Origin: Microvirga sp. ACRRW
GTDB lineage: Bacteria > Pseudomonadota > Alphaproteobacteria > Rhizobiales > Beijerinckiaceae
DNA: 64,000 nt
Assembly: GCF_022346925.1 (NCBI RefSeq)
Contig: NZ_JAKRNJ010000001.1
Coordinates: 434,001-498,000 of the forward strand
Reading direction: 5' to 3'
Each line of letters starts with the position of its first letter. Within the stretch, counting starts at the first letter, position 1. Of this stretch, positions 41,633-53,562 are shown in pieces. The position numbers and the translations under genes were made by a program. A model generated the notes under the pieces. That model did not search any database and was not told where the DNA came from. It was given only the letters and a program-made list of their open reading frames with translations.

Positions 41633-42591
41633 TAATATTTCCGCAGATCCATGCCGTTATAGAGGCTCGCCACCTGCTCCGCATAACCGTTGAACATGAG
41701 CGTCTGGCGCCGCTTCGCGAACAGGCCGCCCTCCCCGATCCGCCGCTCGGTGGCCTGACTCCAGCGCGGATGGTCCACGTTCGGATTCACGTTGGCGTAG
41801 AAGCCATATTCGCTCGGAGCCTGCTTGTTCCAGGCCGTCTGCGGCTGCTTCTCCACGAAGCTGATGCGCGTGATCGACTTGATGCCCTTGAAGCCGTATT
41901 TCCATGGCACCACGAGACGGATCGGCGCGCCGTTCTGGTTCGGCAGCGTCTCGCCGTAGAGGCCGACCGCGAGGATCGCGAGCGGGTGCATGGCTTCATC
42001 AAGCCGCAGGCCTTCCGTGTAAGGCCAGTCGAGCACGGGCAAGACCGAGCGCAGGCCCGACATCTCATTCGGCCGGTTGACGGTTTCAAACGCCACGTAT
42101 TTGGCGCTGCCCAGCGGTTCCGCGCGCTTGATGAGATCCGCCAGCGGGAAGCCCACCCACGGGATCACCATGGACCAGCCTTCGACGCAACGCATGCGGT
42201 AGATGCGTTCTTCGAGAGTGGACGACTTGATGAGGTCCTCGATGCCGATCTCCTGCGGCTTCGACACCAGTCCGTCGATCTTCACTCTCCACGGCGACGT
42301 CTTGAGCGTTCCCGCGTTCTTTGCCGGATCGTCCTTGTCGACGCCGAACTCGTAATAATTGTTGTAGCTCGTCACATCCTCGCGGCTCGTGAGCTTCTCG
42401 TCCGTGGAGAAGGCGCTCTTGGCCGCCGACAACGGCGCCGCTTCCGTCCATCCCGGAAAGGCGGCTGCGAGGCCGAGCCCGGCGGCCCCGGCCATCCATT
42501 GTCTTCGGTTGAGATAGACCTCTCGAGGGGTGATCTCGGAAGGAAGGATGTCGGACGGGCGGCGGATCAACACGGCGAAACCTCGTTTCAA
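41629..42591 (-). CDS. msrP: Periplasmic methionine sulfoxide reductase catalytic subunit MsrP
   Basis: Molybdopterin enzyme that repairs oxidised methionine in periplasmic proteins. The 320-residue protein has a Tat signal ([21 protein letters not shown], residues about 27-47) with twin Arg. The YEDY-like sulfite-oxidase fold has [19 protein letters not shown], where Cys is the Mo ligand, and [20 protein letters not shown]. Tat export fits a folded cofactor-loaded enzyme. It starts the msrPQ pair and probably also feeds transcription toward modABC. Confidence 0.95.
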   Translation of the reverse strand: MKRGFAVLIRRPSDILPSEITPREVYLNRRQWMAGAAGLGLAAAFPGWTEAAPLSAAKSAFSTDEKLTSREDVTSYNNYYEFGVDKDDPAKNAGTLKTSPWRVKIDGLVSKPQEIGIEDLIKSSTLEERIYRMRCVEGWSMVIPWVGFPLADLIKRAEPLGSAKYVAFETVNRPNEMSGLRSVLPVLDWPYTEGLRLDEAMHPLAILAVGLYGETLPNQNGAPIRLVVPWKYGFKGIKSITRISFVEKQPQTAWNKQAPSEYGFYANVNPNVDHPRWSQATERRIGEGGLFAKRRQTLMFNGYAEQVASLYNGMDLRKYY

Positions 42592-42650
42592 ACCCCTGAT
42601 AGAGGTACACCCGGGAACGCCGATGGTGCCTTCACGTTTCCGTGTGTCCT

Positions 42651-43721
<1,071 letters not shown>

Positions 43722-43732
43722 TCTAGTCTCCC

Positions 43733-44413
43733 TTAAGGGTTCCGTGCTTCTGCGGCACGGACGAATTTCTTGGTGATTTCGCGTGGATTGGTGATGGCGG
43801 TTCCCACCACCACCGCATGGGCGCCGCGCTTGAGGGCTTCCGCCACGAGATCGGGCGTATCGAAACGGCCTTCGGCGACGACAGGAACCTGGAGCGCGGC
43901 GACAAGCGCCTCCAGCAATTCCAAGTCCGGCCCCTCGCCTTTGCGGGAAGCCGTCTCGTCCGTATAGCCGGAGAGCGTCGTCGCCACATAGGTTGCGCCG
44001 TAGGCGTGCGCCGCCTTGCCTTCTTCGAGCGTGGAAATATCGGCAAATACCTCTTTGCCGAGTTCGCTGCGAATGCGCGCGATCAGGCGCTCCACCGGCT
44101 CGCCGTTTCGCGGGCGTGCGGTCGCATCGATACCGACAATGTCGGCACCGGCCTTCGCAATGCGCGCCGCATCCTCGAAACCGGGCGTGATGTAGACCGC
44201 GAAGCGATCATCAAACACTTTCGAAATGCCGATGATGGGCAGCGCCGTCACCGCGCGGATCGCCGCAATGTCCTCAGCCCCGTTGGCACGAATGCCCTTC
44301 GCGCCGCCCGCCTCGGCGGCGAGCGCCATGGCGGACATGTAGACGGGGCCGTGCAGCGGATTGTCCGCACGGGCCTGACAGGACACGACGAGAGCGCCTT
44401 TCGGGATCGGCAT
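43733..44413 (-). CDS. nanE: N-acetylmannosamine-6-phosphate 2-epimerase NanE
   Basis: TIM-barrel enzyme that converts ManNAc-6-P to GlcNAc-6-P in sialic acid and N-acetylmannosamine catabolism. The 226-residue protein has [33 protein letters not shown], catalytic Lys in [20 protein letters not shown] and [16 protein letters not shown], all NanE hallmarks. It sits inside the sugar transporter operon between permease and ATPase genes, which points to ManNAc, sialic acid or a derivative as the imported sugar. nanA, nanK and nagAB are not in the window. Confidence 0.92.
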   Translation of the reverse strand: MPIPKGALVVSCQARADNPLHGPVYMSAMALAAEAGGAKGIRANGAEDIAAIRAVTALPIIGISKVFDDRFAVYITPGFEDAARIAKAGADIVGIDATARPRNGEPVERLIARIRSELGKEVFADISTLEEGKAAHAYGATYVATTLSGYTDETASRKGEGPDLELLEALVAALQVPVVAEGRFDTPDLVAEALKRGAHAVVVGTAITNPREITKKFVRAAEARNP

Positions 44414-44414
44414 C

Positions 44415-45266
44415 TTACTTCACCGCTCCCGCCGTCATGCCTTGAATAAACTGGCGCGACAGGGCGATGTAGAGAAGCGTGATCGGTGCTGCAGCAATCG
44501 TGAGGCCCGCGAACAGCATGCCCCAATCGGTGGTGTACTCACCCATGAAGGTGGTGAGGCCCTGCGGCAGCGTCTTGTAGGCATCGGTCTGGATGAACAC
44601 GAGCGGGAAGAAGAAGTCGTTCCAGATCGGCACCGCATTCTGGATCGCGGCAATCGCCATGGGCGGACGCGCGAGCGGCAGCATGACGGACCACATGATG
44701 CGCGGCTCCGATGCGCCGTCGATGCGTGCGGCATCCTCCAGCTCGGAGGGCAGCGAGCGCAGGAAGCCCGCCATGATGAACACGGCCGACGGCAAGCCGA
44801 TGGCCGTATAGGTGACGATCAAGCTCCACCGGCTATCAAGCAATCCCAAGTCGCGCAGCAGGATGAAGAGCGGAATGACCGCGAGCTTCAACGGCAGCAT
44901 TAGGCCCGCGAGGAAGAACAGCAGGATGAAGGTGTTGGTGCGCGATTCATAACGCGCCACCGCATAGCCCGCCATGGTGCCGAGAATGAGGATCAGGATG
45001 ATCGATGCGCCCGTCACGAAGATCGAGTTCAGGAAGTAGGTCGGCATCGAGGTTTCGCCGAGCACCTTGGCGAAGTTCCCCACTTGCGTGAAATCAGGCA
45101 GCGCGAAGGGATGCTCGAAGATCTCGCCCGTGGACTTGAAGGCGGAGAGCACCATCACCACGACCGGGTAGAGCATGATGAAGGAATTCGCGATCAGGAT
45201 CACCTGCGCGAGAAACGCGAAGGAAATGGGATTGCGCGATGCGGAGGACTTGGCCAGGGCGGTCAA
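44415..45266 (-). CDS. Sugar ABC transporter permease (MalG-like, CUT1)
   Basis: Inner-membrane permease of 283 residues with six helices and the EAA loop EDAARIDGASEPRIMWSVMLPLARPP. No ATG gives a sensible start: the only in-frame ATG is about 300 bases upstream inside the MalF-like gene. A TTG at 45266-45264 overlaps the upstream stop as TTGA and is preceded by GGGAG nine bases before, so TTG is chosen. The product then begins LTALAKSSASRNP (initiator Met). Confidence 0.9.
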   Translation of the reverse strand: MTALAKSSASRNPISFAFLAQVILIANSFIMLYPVVVMVLSAFKSTGEIFEHPFALPDFTQVGNFAKVLGETSMPTYFLNSIFVTGASIILILILGTMAGYAVARYESRTNTFILLFFLAGLMLPLKLAVIPLFILLRDLGLLDSRWSLIVTYTAIGLPSAVFIMAGFLRSLPSELEDAARIDGASEPRIMWSVMLPLARPPMAIAAIQNAVPIWNDFFFPLVFIQTDAYKTLPQGLTTFMGEYTTDWGMLFAGLTIAAAPITLLYIALSRQFIQGMTAGAVK

Positions 45267-46195
45267 AACTGAATCTCCCGACGGCGCAGCCACAGAGTCA
45301 GCGTGGACGCGAAGACGACGATGAAGAGGAAGATGAGAGTGGCGAGCGCGGAGCCCAGCCCGAAATTCTGGATGCTGGCGCTCTGGTTGCCGAAGGCCGT
45401 GCGATAGAACACGAGACCGAGCACGTCGGTGGTGCCGAAGGGCGACCCGTCGAGGCCGACCATCACATACGGAATTTCGAACCAGTTGAATGCGCCGATG
45501 AAGAGCAGCGTGAACAGAATGGTGGTGCTGGGCGCCACCAGGGGCCACACGATGTTCTTGAGGAGCTGCCACTCGGATGTGCCGTCAAGGCGCGCCGCCT
45601 CGATGATCTCGGACGGAATGCGCTGCATGCCCGCGAGATAGACAAGAGTCGGAAAGCCGACGAAGTGCCAGGCATTGGCGAGAATGAGCGCGCCGAGCGC
45701 GGTGGATGAATCGCCGAGCCAGGGCTTGGCCCATGAATCGAGGCCGACCGTATAGAGCGCCTGATTGATGATGCCGAAATTCGGATTGAGGAAGAGCTTC
45801 CAGAGAAAGCCCACGATGATCGTCGACAGAACCACCGGCACGAACACAGCCACGCGATGGAAGCGGAAGCCGAAGGGCTCCTTGTAGAGCAGCCACGCGA
45901 GCAGGAACCCGCCGCCGTTCTGGATGATCATGAGCGCAATGAGCGCATAGACGTTGTGCAGGAAGGCGTTCCACACGGTAGGCGCCATGGTGGCGCCGAA
46001 CAGCACTTCCTTAAAATTCGCCAACCCCACGAACTCGCCGCGCGCGAGCCCGCGCCATTCATAGAAGGCGTAAGCGAAGGCGGACAGGATCGGATAGACC
46101 ACGAACAGCGACATGAAGACGATGGGCGGGACGACGAGAAACGCCACCCAGCTGCGATGCTTCAGCGTGCGGGCCTGTTTGGGCGAGACGGGCAT
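45263..46195 (-). CDS. Sugar ABC transporter permease (MalF-like, CUT1)
   Basis: Inner-membrane permease of 310 residues with about six helices and the EAA loop IEAARLDGTSEWQLLKNIVWPLVAP. The N-terminal segment SWVAFLVVPPIVFMSLFVVYPILSAF is typical. It follows the substrate-binding-protein gene by 61 bases that contain a strong hairpin with a U-run. Its stop overlaps the TTG start of the second permease. Confidence 0.93.
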   Translation of the reverse strand: MPVSPKQARTLKHRSWVAFLVVPPIVFMSLFVVYPILSAFAYAFYEWRGLARGEFVGLANFKEVLFGATMAPTVWNAFLHNVYALIALMIIQNGGGFLLAWLLYKEPFGFRFHRVAVFVPVVLSTIIVGFLWKLFLNPNFGIINQALYTVGLDSWAKPWLGDSSTALGALILANAWHFVGFPTLVYLAGMQRIPSEIIEAARLDGTSEWQLLKNIVWPLVAPSTTILFTLLFIGAFNWFEIPYVMVGLDGSPFGTTDVLGLVFYRTAFGNQSASIQNFGLGSALATLIFLFIVVFASTLTLWLRRREIQF

Positions 46196-46210
46196 GGGAC
46201 GAGCTTTCAG

Positions 46211-46240
46211 AAAAAGGCGGCGGATGACACATCCGCCGCC
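46211..46240 (-). terminator. Intra-operon terminator-like hairpin between binding-protein and permease genes
   Basis: On the minus strand GGCGGCGGATG and CATCCGCCGCC (46240-46230 with 46226-46216) form a perfect 11-base stem with a three-base loop, followed at once by TTTTT (46215-46211). It starts 16 bases after the binding-protein stop. Partial termination or 3'-end protection here would give more binding protein than permease, as at malE-malF. Confidence 0.85.
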
Positions 46241-46256
46241 CTCGTTTCAGAGATGC

Positions 46257-47507
46257 TTACTTCTGGAACGGCTTGTAGTAGGTCGCGATGCCCTTGTTGA
46301 TTTCGGCAGCGGCCTGCTCAGGCGTCTGCTGACCGGCGAGCATCTTCTGCACGTTCGACTGCAGCAGCACCGAGCCGCTCGGCTCGTTGTAGCGGAAGCG
46401 AACGAGCATCAGGTAGGACATGGCGTTCTCGGTGAGCTTCGCCACATCCTGCGTGATCGCGTCTTCGATCTTGATGCCCTTGATCGGCGACAGGTTCTTC
46501 AGGGTGTTGGTGAAGGCCGTGCCGTACTCAGGGGTCGCGAGGAAGCGCACGAACTTCAGGGCGGCGTCCTTCTTCTCCGACTTCGCGTTCACCGCATAGC
46601 CACCGTCATAATAGGTAGCCACGAGCGCCTTATCGCCAGCCTTGAGGACAGGCGCAGGGAACACGCCGAGGTCGAGCGTGGGGTTCTGGTTCTTGAAGTT
46701 CGCGACCTCATAGGAGCCGCCAGCGAACATGGCCGCGCGGCCTGCCACGAAGAGCTGCTGCGAGGACGGATAATCGACGCCGGTGAAGTTCGGCGAGAAG
46801 TACTGGCTCACGTCCTTCAGCTTGGTGAGGGCGTTCACGAAACGCGCATCGGTGAAGTTCGCCTTGCCGGACACGATGTCGGCCTCGAACTGCTGGCCGA
46901 GCATGGACGACAGCAGGCCGCCGACGATGGTCTCGTTCTGCCAGGCGGTCGCGGTGCCGTTGCCGAACGGCGTGATGTTCTTGGCCTTCAGGGCCTGTGC
47001 GAGCGTCATCAGCTCGTCCCAGGTCTTCGGCGGGTTCAGGCCGTTATCCTTGAAGATCTTCTTGTTGTAGACCACGAGCTGGGTCTGCATGGCGAACGGC
47101 ACGGCATAGACCTTGCCGTCGGAGCGCAGCGTCTCGGCGGCGAGAGCAGCCTCGGGGAAGTTCGCCAGCTCCGGCACGTTGGTCTTGTCGAGCGCGAGCA
47201 GATAGCCCGGGGTCGCGATGGTCTCGAGGTTGCCGTAGGCGCGAACCTGGATCACGTCCGGGCCGCGGCCTGCTGCGAGCGCGGTCGAGAGAATGGTCTG
47301 GTAGTTCTCAGGGGCGTAGGTCTCGAACTTGATCGAGATGTTCGGCTCCTTGGCCTGGAACTTCTTGATCGCGTCCTGGTAGAACGCCTTGTCTTCCTGG
47401 CGCCAGCTCCAGAAAGTCAGCTCGGTCTGCTGCGCCATGGCGGCGCCGCTCGATAGGATGAAGCTGCCGGCGGCAGCGCCCATCAGAATGCGTCGGGTGA
47501 GTTTCAT
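46257..47507 (-). CDS. Sugar ABC transporter substrate-binding protein (family 1)
   Basis: Periplasmic SBP_bac_1 protein, 416 residues from MKLTRRILMGAAAGSFILSSGAAMAQQ, with signal cleavage near AMA-QQ. The body has TELTFWSWRQEDKAFYQDAIKKFQ, GPDVIQVRAYGNLE and YAVPFAMQTQLVVYNKKIFKDNGL, common to CUT1 binding proteins. GAGGGAAC lies ahead of the ATG at 47507, so the ATG five codons earlier is unlikely. Together with NanE the context suggests an N-acetylated amino sugar ligand; the sequence alone does not prove it. Confidence 0.92.
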   Translation of the reverse strand: MKLTRRILMGAAAGSFILSSGAAMAQQTELTFWSWRQEDKAFYQDAIKKFQAKEPNISIKFETYAPENYQTILSTALAAGRGPDVIQVRAYGNLETIATPGYLLALDKTNVPELANFPEAALAAETLRSDGKVYAVPFAMQTQLVVYNKKIFKDNGLNPPKTWDELMTLAQALKAKNITPFGNGTATAWQNETIVGGLLSSMLGQQFEADIVSGKANFTDARFVNALTKLKDVSQYFSPNFTGVDYPSSQQLFVAGRAAMFAGGSYEVANFKNQNPTLDLGVFPAPVLKAGDKALVATYYDGGYAVNAKSEKKDAALKFVRFLATPEYGTAFTNTLKNLSPIKGIKIEDAITQDVAKLTENAMSYLMLVRFRYNEPSGSVLLQSNVQKMLAGQQTPEQAAAEINKGIATYYKPFQK

Positions 47508-47582
47508 GTTGAGTTCCCTCATTGTTAAGTCCTTAGTCCTCCCACCGATCGGCAGCTCGTAGGCTGCCTTTCGGAATTCCTG

Positions 47583-48458
47583 TCAGCCGCTTGTTTCGGC
47601 TGCGATCACGAGCACCGTCGCATCATCGTGCATTTTGACACGCGGGTAAGCTCCCGACAGGGAGTCGCCACGCTCGAGCGCCCGTAATTCCTCGATCAGA
47701 TCGTCTCCCCTGCCCTCAGTCAGCGCGGCATGAAGAGAGTGATCCGTATAAGCTCCAAAAACATCCACTAGCCGCATGAAGCCGTCGGTGGCGAGCGCGA
47801 TCACGCTGCCTGCCGCAACCTGCGCCTCGAAGCGCAACTCACGCCCGGCGAAGGGCTGGCTGGGGCTTACGACCCAATAGCCGTCCGGCTGGTTGAGGCT
47901 GGCGCGGTTCTCCAGGATTTGGCGTCTCACCGCCTCGGGCATCCGTCCCGGCTCGTGCCCTCCGGCCTCGAGCGCGGCGAGCGTCTTCCTCTCGAAGGGC
48001 TTCGACCGCTCATCGGTCCAGCGCACGATGCCCTGCCCGGTCGGCACCAGAGCCACGACATCTCCGAGGAAGAAACCCTGGAGCCGGATCGCCCCGCCGC
48101 TTGCCCGCGCCTCGACGAGCCCGAGACATGCCGATGGGGCATGGTGGATGTGGCGGCCGGGCAGATGAGCGGTTGCGGCCTCGAAAACCCGATGGACCTC
48201 GCCTTCCAAGGCCGGCAGGAGGTCAGCCCCTTGGCGCCCTCCATCCACCAGCTTTTCCAAGGTCTTATCGATGGCCTCAGTGAGCCAGGCGGCATCGCTG
48301 CCGCCCTTCGTCAACTGCTCGGTCGAGAGCCCGGTGGCTCCATCGACGATCCATGCGCAATGGCCAAGCAGCCCCAGCCCGTCCTCATTGATGCGGGAGC
48401 CGGGTATGGATTGCCGGTACAAAGACCGGAAGTGGGGTGCAGGGCCAGTCAGGGTCAC
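47583..48458 (-). CDS. PP2C-type protein phosphatase domain protein
   Basis: 291-residue protein with the metal-binding signatures of PP2C Ser/Thr phosphatases: RINEDG (22-27), AWIVDGATGLS with the Asp-Gly pair at 39-40, FFLGDVVAL, LATDGFMRLVD and the final DDATVLVIA. It is short and single-domain, without sensor or membrane part. It is the apparent first gene of the amino-sugar transporter operon, 76 bases upstream of the binding-protein start. No protein kinase is encoded nearby, so its substrate is unknown. A role in controlling transporter or sugar-metabolic proteins is inference. Confidence 0.83.
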   Translation of the reverse strand: MTLTGPAPHFRSLYRQSIPGSRINEDGLGLLGHCAWIVDGATGLSTEQLTKGGSDAAWLTEAIDKTLEKLVDGGRQGADLLPALEGEVHRVFEAATAHLPGRHIHHAPSACLGLVEARASGGAIRLQGFFLGDVVALVPTGQGIVRWTDERSKPFERKTLAALEAGGHEPGRMPEAVRRQILENRASLNQPDGYWVVSPSQPFAGRELRFEAQVAAGSVIALATDGFMRLVDVFGAYTDHSLHAALTEGRGDDLIEELRALERGDSLSGAYPRVKMHDDATVLVIAAETSG

Positions 48459-48463
48459 CCCTA

Positions 48464-48501
48464 ACTGGTCTCATATTGGTCGCCTTCTGTCCATACTGGT
48501 C
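48464..48501 (-). promoter_or_regulatory. Direct repeats upstream of the PP2C/amino-sugar operon, candidate operator
   Basis: ACTGGTC (48464-48470), ATTGGTC (48475-48481) and ACTGGTC (48495-48501) are direct repeats whose spacings of 11 and 20 bases keep them on one helix face. They begin six bases upstream of the PP2C start codon. TGGTC-type half sites are common for GntR-family regulators, but no such regulator is in the window. Confidence 0.45.
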
Positions 48502-48528
48502 TTAAGCGCTGTTCACACCCTGTAAGCC

Positions 48529-48617
48529 TAGAGCCGCTTCCACTTTCCTGGAAACGCCTCTCTTTTTGGTTTGGCGCATTTTTGACGGCGAACCGGGACC
48601 ACTTCGCTGAAAATGCT

Positions 48618-48620
<3 letters not shown>
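48529..48620. repeat. Rhizobiales-type interspersed intergenic repeat
   Basis: A 92-base element bounded by TAGAGC (48529-48534) and GCTCTA (48615-48620). On the minus strand it reads through GAGCATTTTCAGCGAAGTGG, CCGGTTCGCCGTCAAAAATG and GTTTCCAGGAAAGTGGAAGC, the skeleton of a degenerate element I know to be scattered between genes in many Rhizobiales. Its last three bases form the TAG stop codon of pobA. The family assignment is from memory. Confidence 0.6.
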
Positions 48621-50883
<2,263 letters not shown>

Positions 50884-50901
50884 GAAAATGCTCCCGGACG
50901 A

Positions 50902-52107
50902 TCAGACGGCTTCGAGGGCAACGGCGATGCCTTGACCGACACCGACGCACATGGTGGCCAGCGCCCGCTTCTTGCCCGTGAGCTTCAGCTCCAAAGCCGC
51001 TGTGCCCGCAATCCGCGCCCCCGACATGCCGAGCGGATGGCCGAGCGCAATCGCCCCGCCATTCGGGTTCACATGCGCCGCGTCCTCCGCGATGCCCAGC
51101 CCCCGCAGCACCGCGATGCCCTGGCTGGCAAACGCCTCGTTCAGCTCCACCACATCGAAAGCGCTCGGCGTCAGCCCAAGACGCGCGCACAGCTTCTGTG
51201 TGGCCGGTACCGGCCCGATCCCCATGATACGCGGCGGCACGCCTGCGGCGGCTCCGCCGACGATGCGTGCAATGGGTTCGAGCCCGTATTTCCGCACCGC
51301 GTCCTCGGAGGCGATGATGAGCGCCGCCGCGCCATCGTTCACGCCCGACGCATTGCCCGCCGTCACCGTGCCGTCCTTGCGGAAAGGCGTCGACAGCTTG
51401 GCCAGCTGCTCCAGCGTGGTGTCGCCGCGCGGATGCTCGTCCTTGTCCACGATCACCGGATCGCCCTTGCGGCGCGGGATCGTCACCGGGACGATCTCCC
51501 GTGCCAAGCGCCCGTTCTCCTGCGCCGCAGCAGCCTTCTGTTGCGAGCGCATGGCAAAGGCATCCTGGTCCTGGCGCGAGACACGATAGTCCTCGGCCAC
51601 GTTCTCGCCGGTCTCCGGCATGGAATCGACGCCGTATTGTTGCTTCATCAGCGGGTTGATGAAGCGCCAGCCGATGGTGGTGTCGTGAATCTCGGCCGCA
51701 CGTGAGAAAGCGGCTTCCGCTTTCGGCATGACGAAGGGCGCGCGTGACATGGACTCGACACCGCCTGCGATCATCAGCTCGGCCTCGCCTGCCTTGATGG
51801 CGCGAGCGGCCGTGATCACCGCATCCATGCCGGAGCCGCAGAGACGATTGATGGTGGTGCCAGGCACGGAGCCCGGCAGGCCCGCGAGCAGCGTTGCCAT
51901 GCGGGCGACATTGCGGTTGTCCTCTCCCGCCTGGTTGGCGCAGCCGAAGATCACGTCATCGACGGCCTCGAAGTCGATTGTCCCGTGGCGCTCCATGAGA
52001 GCCTTGAGCGGAACGGCGGCGAGATCGTCCGCGCGCACGCTCGACAAAGCTCCGCCATAGCGGCCGATGGGCGTGCGCACATAGGCGCAGATATAAGCCT
52101 CACGCAT
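50902..52107 (-). CDS. pcaF: 3-oxoadipyl-CoA thiolase PcaF
   Basis: Last step of the beta-ketoadipate pathway: cleaves 3-oxoadipyl-CoA to succinyl-CoA and acetyl-CoA. The 401-residue thiolase has the nucleophilic Cys in INRLCGSGMDAV (about residue 90), NPNGGAIALGHPLGMSGAR with the catalytic His, and the second Cys in ATMCVGVGQGIA. N-terminal EAYICAYVRTPIGRYGGALSSVRADDL is typical of PcaF. It begins two bases after pcaJ ends. Confidence 0.96.
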   Translation of the reverse strand: MREAYICAYVRTPIGRYGGALSSVRADDLAAVPLKALMERHGTIDFEAVDDVIFGCANQAGEDNRNVARMATLLAGLPGSVPGTTINRLCGSGMDAVITAARAIKAGEAELMIAGGVESMSRAPFVMPKAEAAFSRAAEIHDTTIGWRFINPLMKQQYGVDSMPETGENVAEDYRVSRQDQDAFAMRSQQKAAAAQENGRLAREIVPVTIPRRKGDPVIVDKDEHPRGDTTLEQLAKLSTPFRKDGTVTAGNASGVNDGAAALIIASEDAVRKYGLEPIARIVGGAAAGVPPRIMGIGPVPATQKLCARLGLTPSAFDVVELNEAFASQGIAVLRGLGIAEDAAHVNPNGGAIALGHPLGMSGARIAGTAALELKLTGKKRALATMCVGVGQGIAVALEAV

Positions 52108-52108
52108 A

Positions 52109-52780
52109 TCACAACTCCGGAACGTTCAGGTCGGTCACTGGACCCTTGGTAAACAACTCGGCGCCGGTCTGAGCTTGCAGCGCCTCAAACGACAACGCGG
52201 GCAGCTTCTCGCGCAAGACAAATTGGCCGTCCTCGATGTCAATCACCGCGAGGCTTGTATAGATACGCGTCACGCAGCCAACACCGGTCAATGGGAGCGT
52301 GCAGCGCGTCACCAGCTTGGGTTTGCCGTCCTTCGTGACGTGATCGGTGATCACCGCCACTCGCTTGGCGCCGTGGACGAGGTCCATCGCCCCACCGACG
52401 GCCGGAACCCCTTTAGGTCCGGTGCTCCAGTTCGCCAGATCGCCGTTCTCGGCCACCTGATAGGCACCTAGGATCGCAACATCCAAATGCCCGCCCCGCA
52501 CCATGGCGAAGCTGTCGGCATGATGGAAGAAGGCGGCGCCCGGATTGAGCGTAACGGCCTTTTTTCCGGCGTTGATCAGATCCCAATCCTCGCTCCCATC
52601 CGCGGGAGCTTCGCCGAAATTCAAAATGCCGTTCTCGGTATGGAAGATCGCCTGTCGTCCGGGAGGTTGATACTGGGCCACCATTTCCGGAAAACCGATG
52701 CCAAGGTTGACGTAGGCGCCATCCTGAATGTCCTGCGCGGCACGCCAGGCGATCTGTGCGTTGGAAAGCTTGAGAGTCAT
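52109..52780 (-). CDS. pcaJ: 3-oxoadipate CoA-transferase subunit B PcaJ
   Basis: Beta subunit that moves CoA from succinyl-CoA to 3-oxoadipate. From MTLKLSNAQI it has 223 residues, with GAYVNLGIGFPEMVAQY and HTENGILNFGE, in which the ENG Glu forms the CoA thioester. The start overlaps the pcaI stop by four bases (ATGA). The longer frame upstream lies inside pcaI and is not used. Confidence 0.95.
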   Translation of the reverse strand: MTLKLSNAQIAWRAAQDIQDGAYVNLGIGFPEMVAQYQPPGRQAIFHTENGILNFGEAPADGSEDWDLINAGKKAVTLNPGAAFFHHADSFAMVRGGHLDVAILGAYQVAENGDLANWSTGPKGVPAVGGAMDLVHGAKRVAVITDHVTKDGKPKLVTRCTLPLTGVGCVTRIYTSLAVIDIEDGQFVLREKLPALSFEALQAQTGAELFTKGPVTDLNVPEL

Positions 52781-53499
52781 GGATGATGCGCTCCAGCGCG
52801 GTTCAGAACTTCTTCCTGTTGAGGATCGGACACCTCGACGAGGCTCTGCACGAAGATTCCGGGTGTCACCACATGCTCGGGGTCGATACTGCCCGGCTCC
52901 ACGATTCGAGCAACCTGCACAATCGTGGTCGTAGCCGCCATGCACATCAGCGGATTGAAATTCCGTGCGGCCTTGTTGTAGGTCAGGTTACCCTGCCGAT
53001 CCCCCAGATGCGCCTTCACCAGTGCAAAATCAGCCTTGAGCCAGCGCTCCTGCACGTAGGGCCGTCCCTCGAATTCTGCGATCACCTTACCCTCAGCGAG
53101 ATCGGTGCCATAAGCCGTAGGCGTGTAGAAGGCGGGAATGCCCGCCCCGCCCGCGCGGATGCGTTCGGCTAAGGTGCCTTGCGGGACCAACTCCAGCTCG
53201 ATCTCTCTGGCCAGATATTTCTCGGTGAAGACACGGGGATCGGCCGAGCGCGGAAAAGAGCAGATCAGTTTCCGCACCATTCCGTGTTCGATCAATGCGG
53301 CAAGCCCGACATGACCGTTACCTGCGTTGTTGTTCACCACAGTCAGGTTTTTTGGGCTGCCGGTCTCGCAGAACCGGTCGATCAGCGCATGGATCAGCTC
53401 GATTGGGGAGCCCGAACCACCGAAGCCGCCGATCATCACCGTTGCGCCATCACTGATTTCCGCAACGGCCTCGGCCAGAGAGCTGATTGTCTTATCCAT
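52777..53499 (-). CDS. pcaI: 3-oxoadipate CoA-transferase subunit A PcaI
   Basis: Alpha subunit of the 3-oxoadipate CoA-transferase, 240 residues. MIGGFGGSGSPIELIHAL carries the glycine-rich CoA-binding loop, and NNAGNGHVGLAALIEHGMVRKLICSFPRS is family-typical. It is coupled to pcaJ and lies 63 bases after pcaG. The pcaIJ pair is here in the same array as pcaDCHG rather than in a separate operon. Confidence 0.95.
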   Translation of the reverse strand: MDKTISSLAEAVAEISDGATVMIGGFGGSGSPIELIHALIDRFCETGSPKNLTVVNNNAGNGHVGLAALIEHGMVRKLICSFPRSADPRVFTEKYLAREIELELVPQGTLAERIRAGGAGIPAFYTPTAYGTDLAEGKVIAEFEGRPYVQERWLKADFALVKAHLGDRQGNLTYNKAARNFNPLMCMAATTTIVQVARIVEPGSIDPEHVVTPGIFVQSLVEVSDPQQEEVLNRAGAHHP

Positions 53500-53562
53500 T
53501 CGAAGGCTCCTCCCGCTTCTGGAGACGACTCTTCCTCTCGAAAGCTCGTCCGCCTGCGGGGT

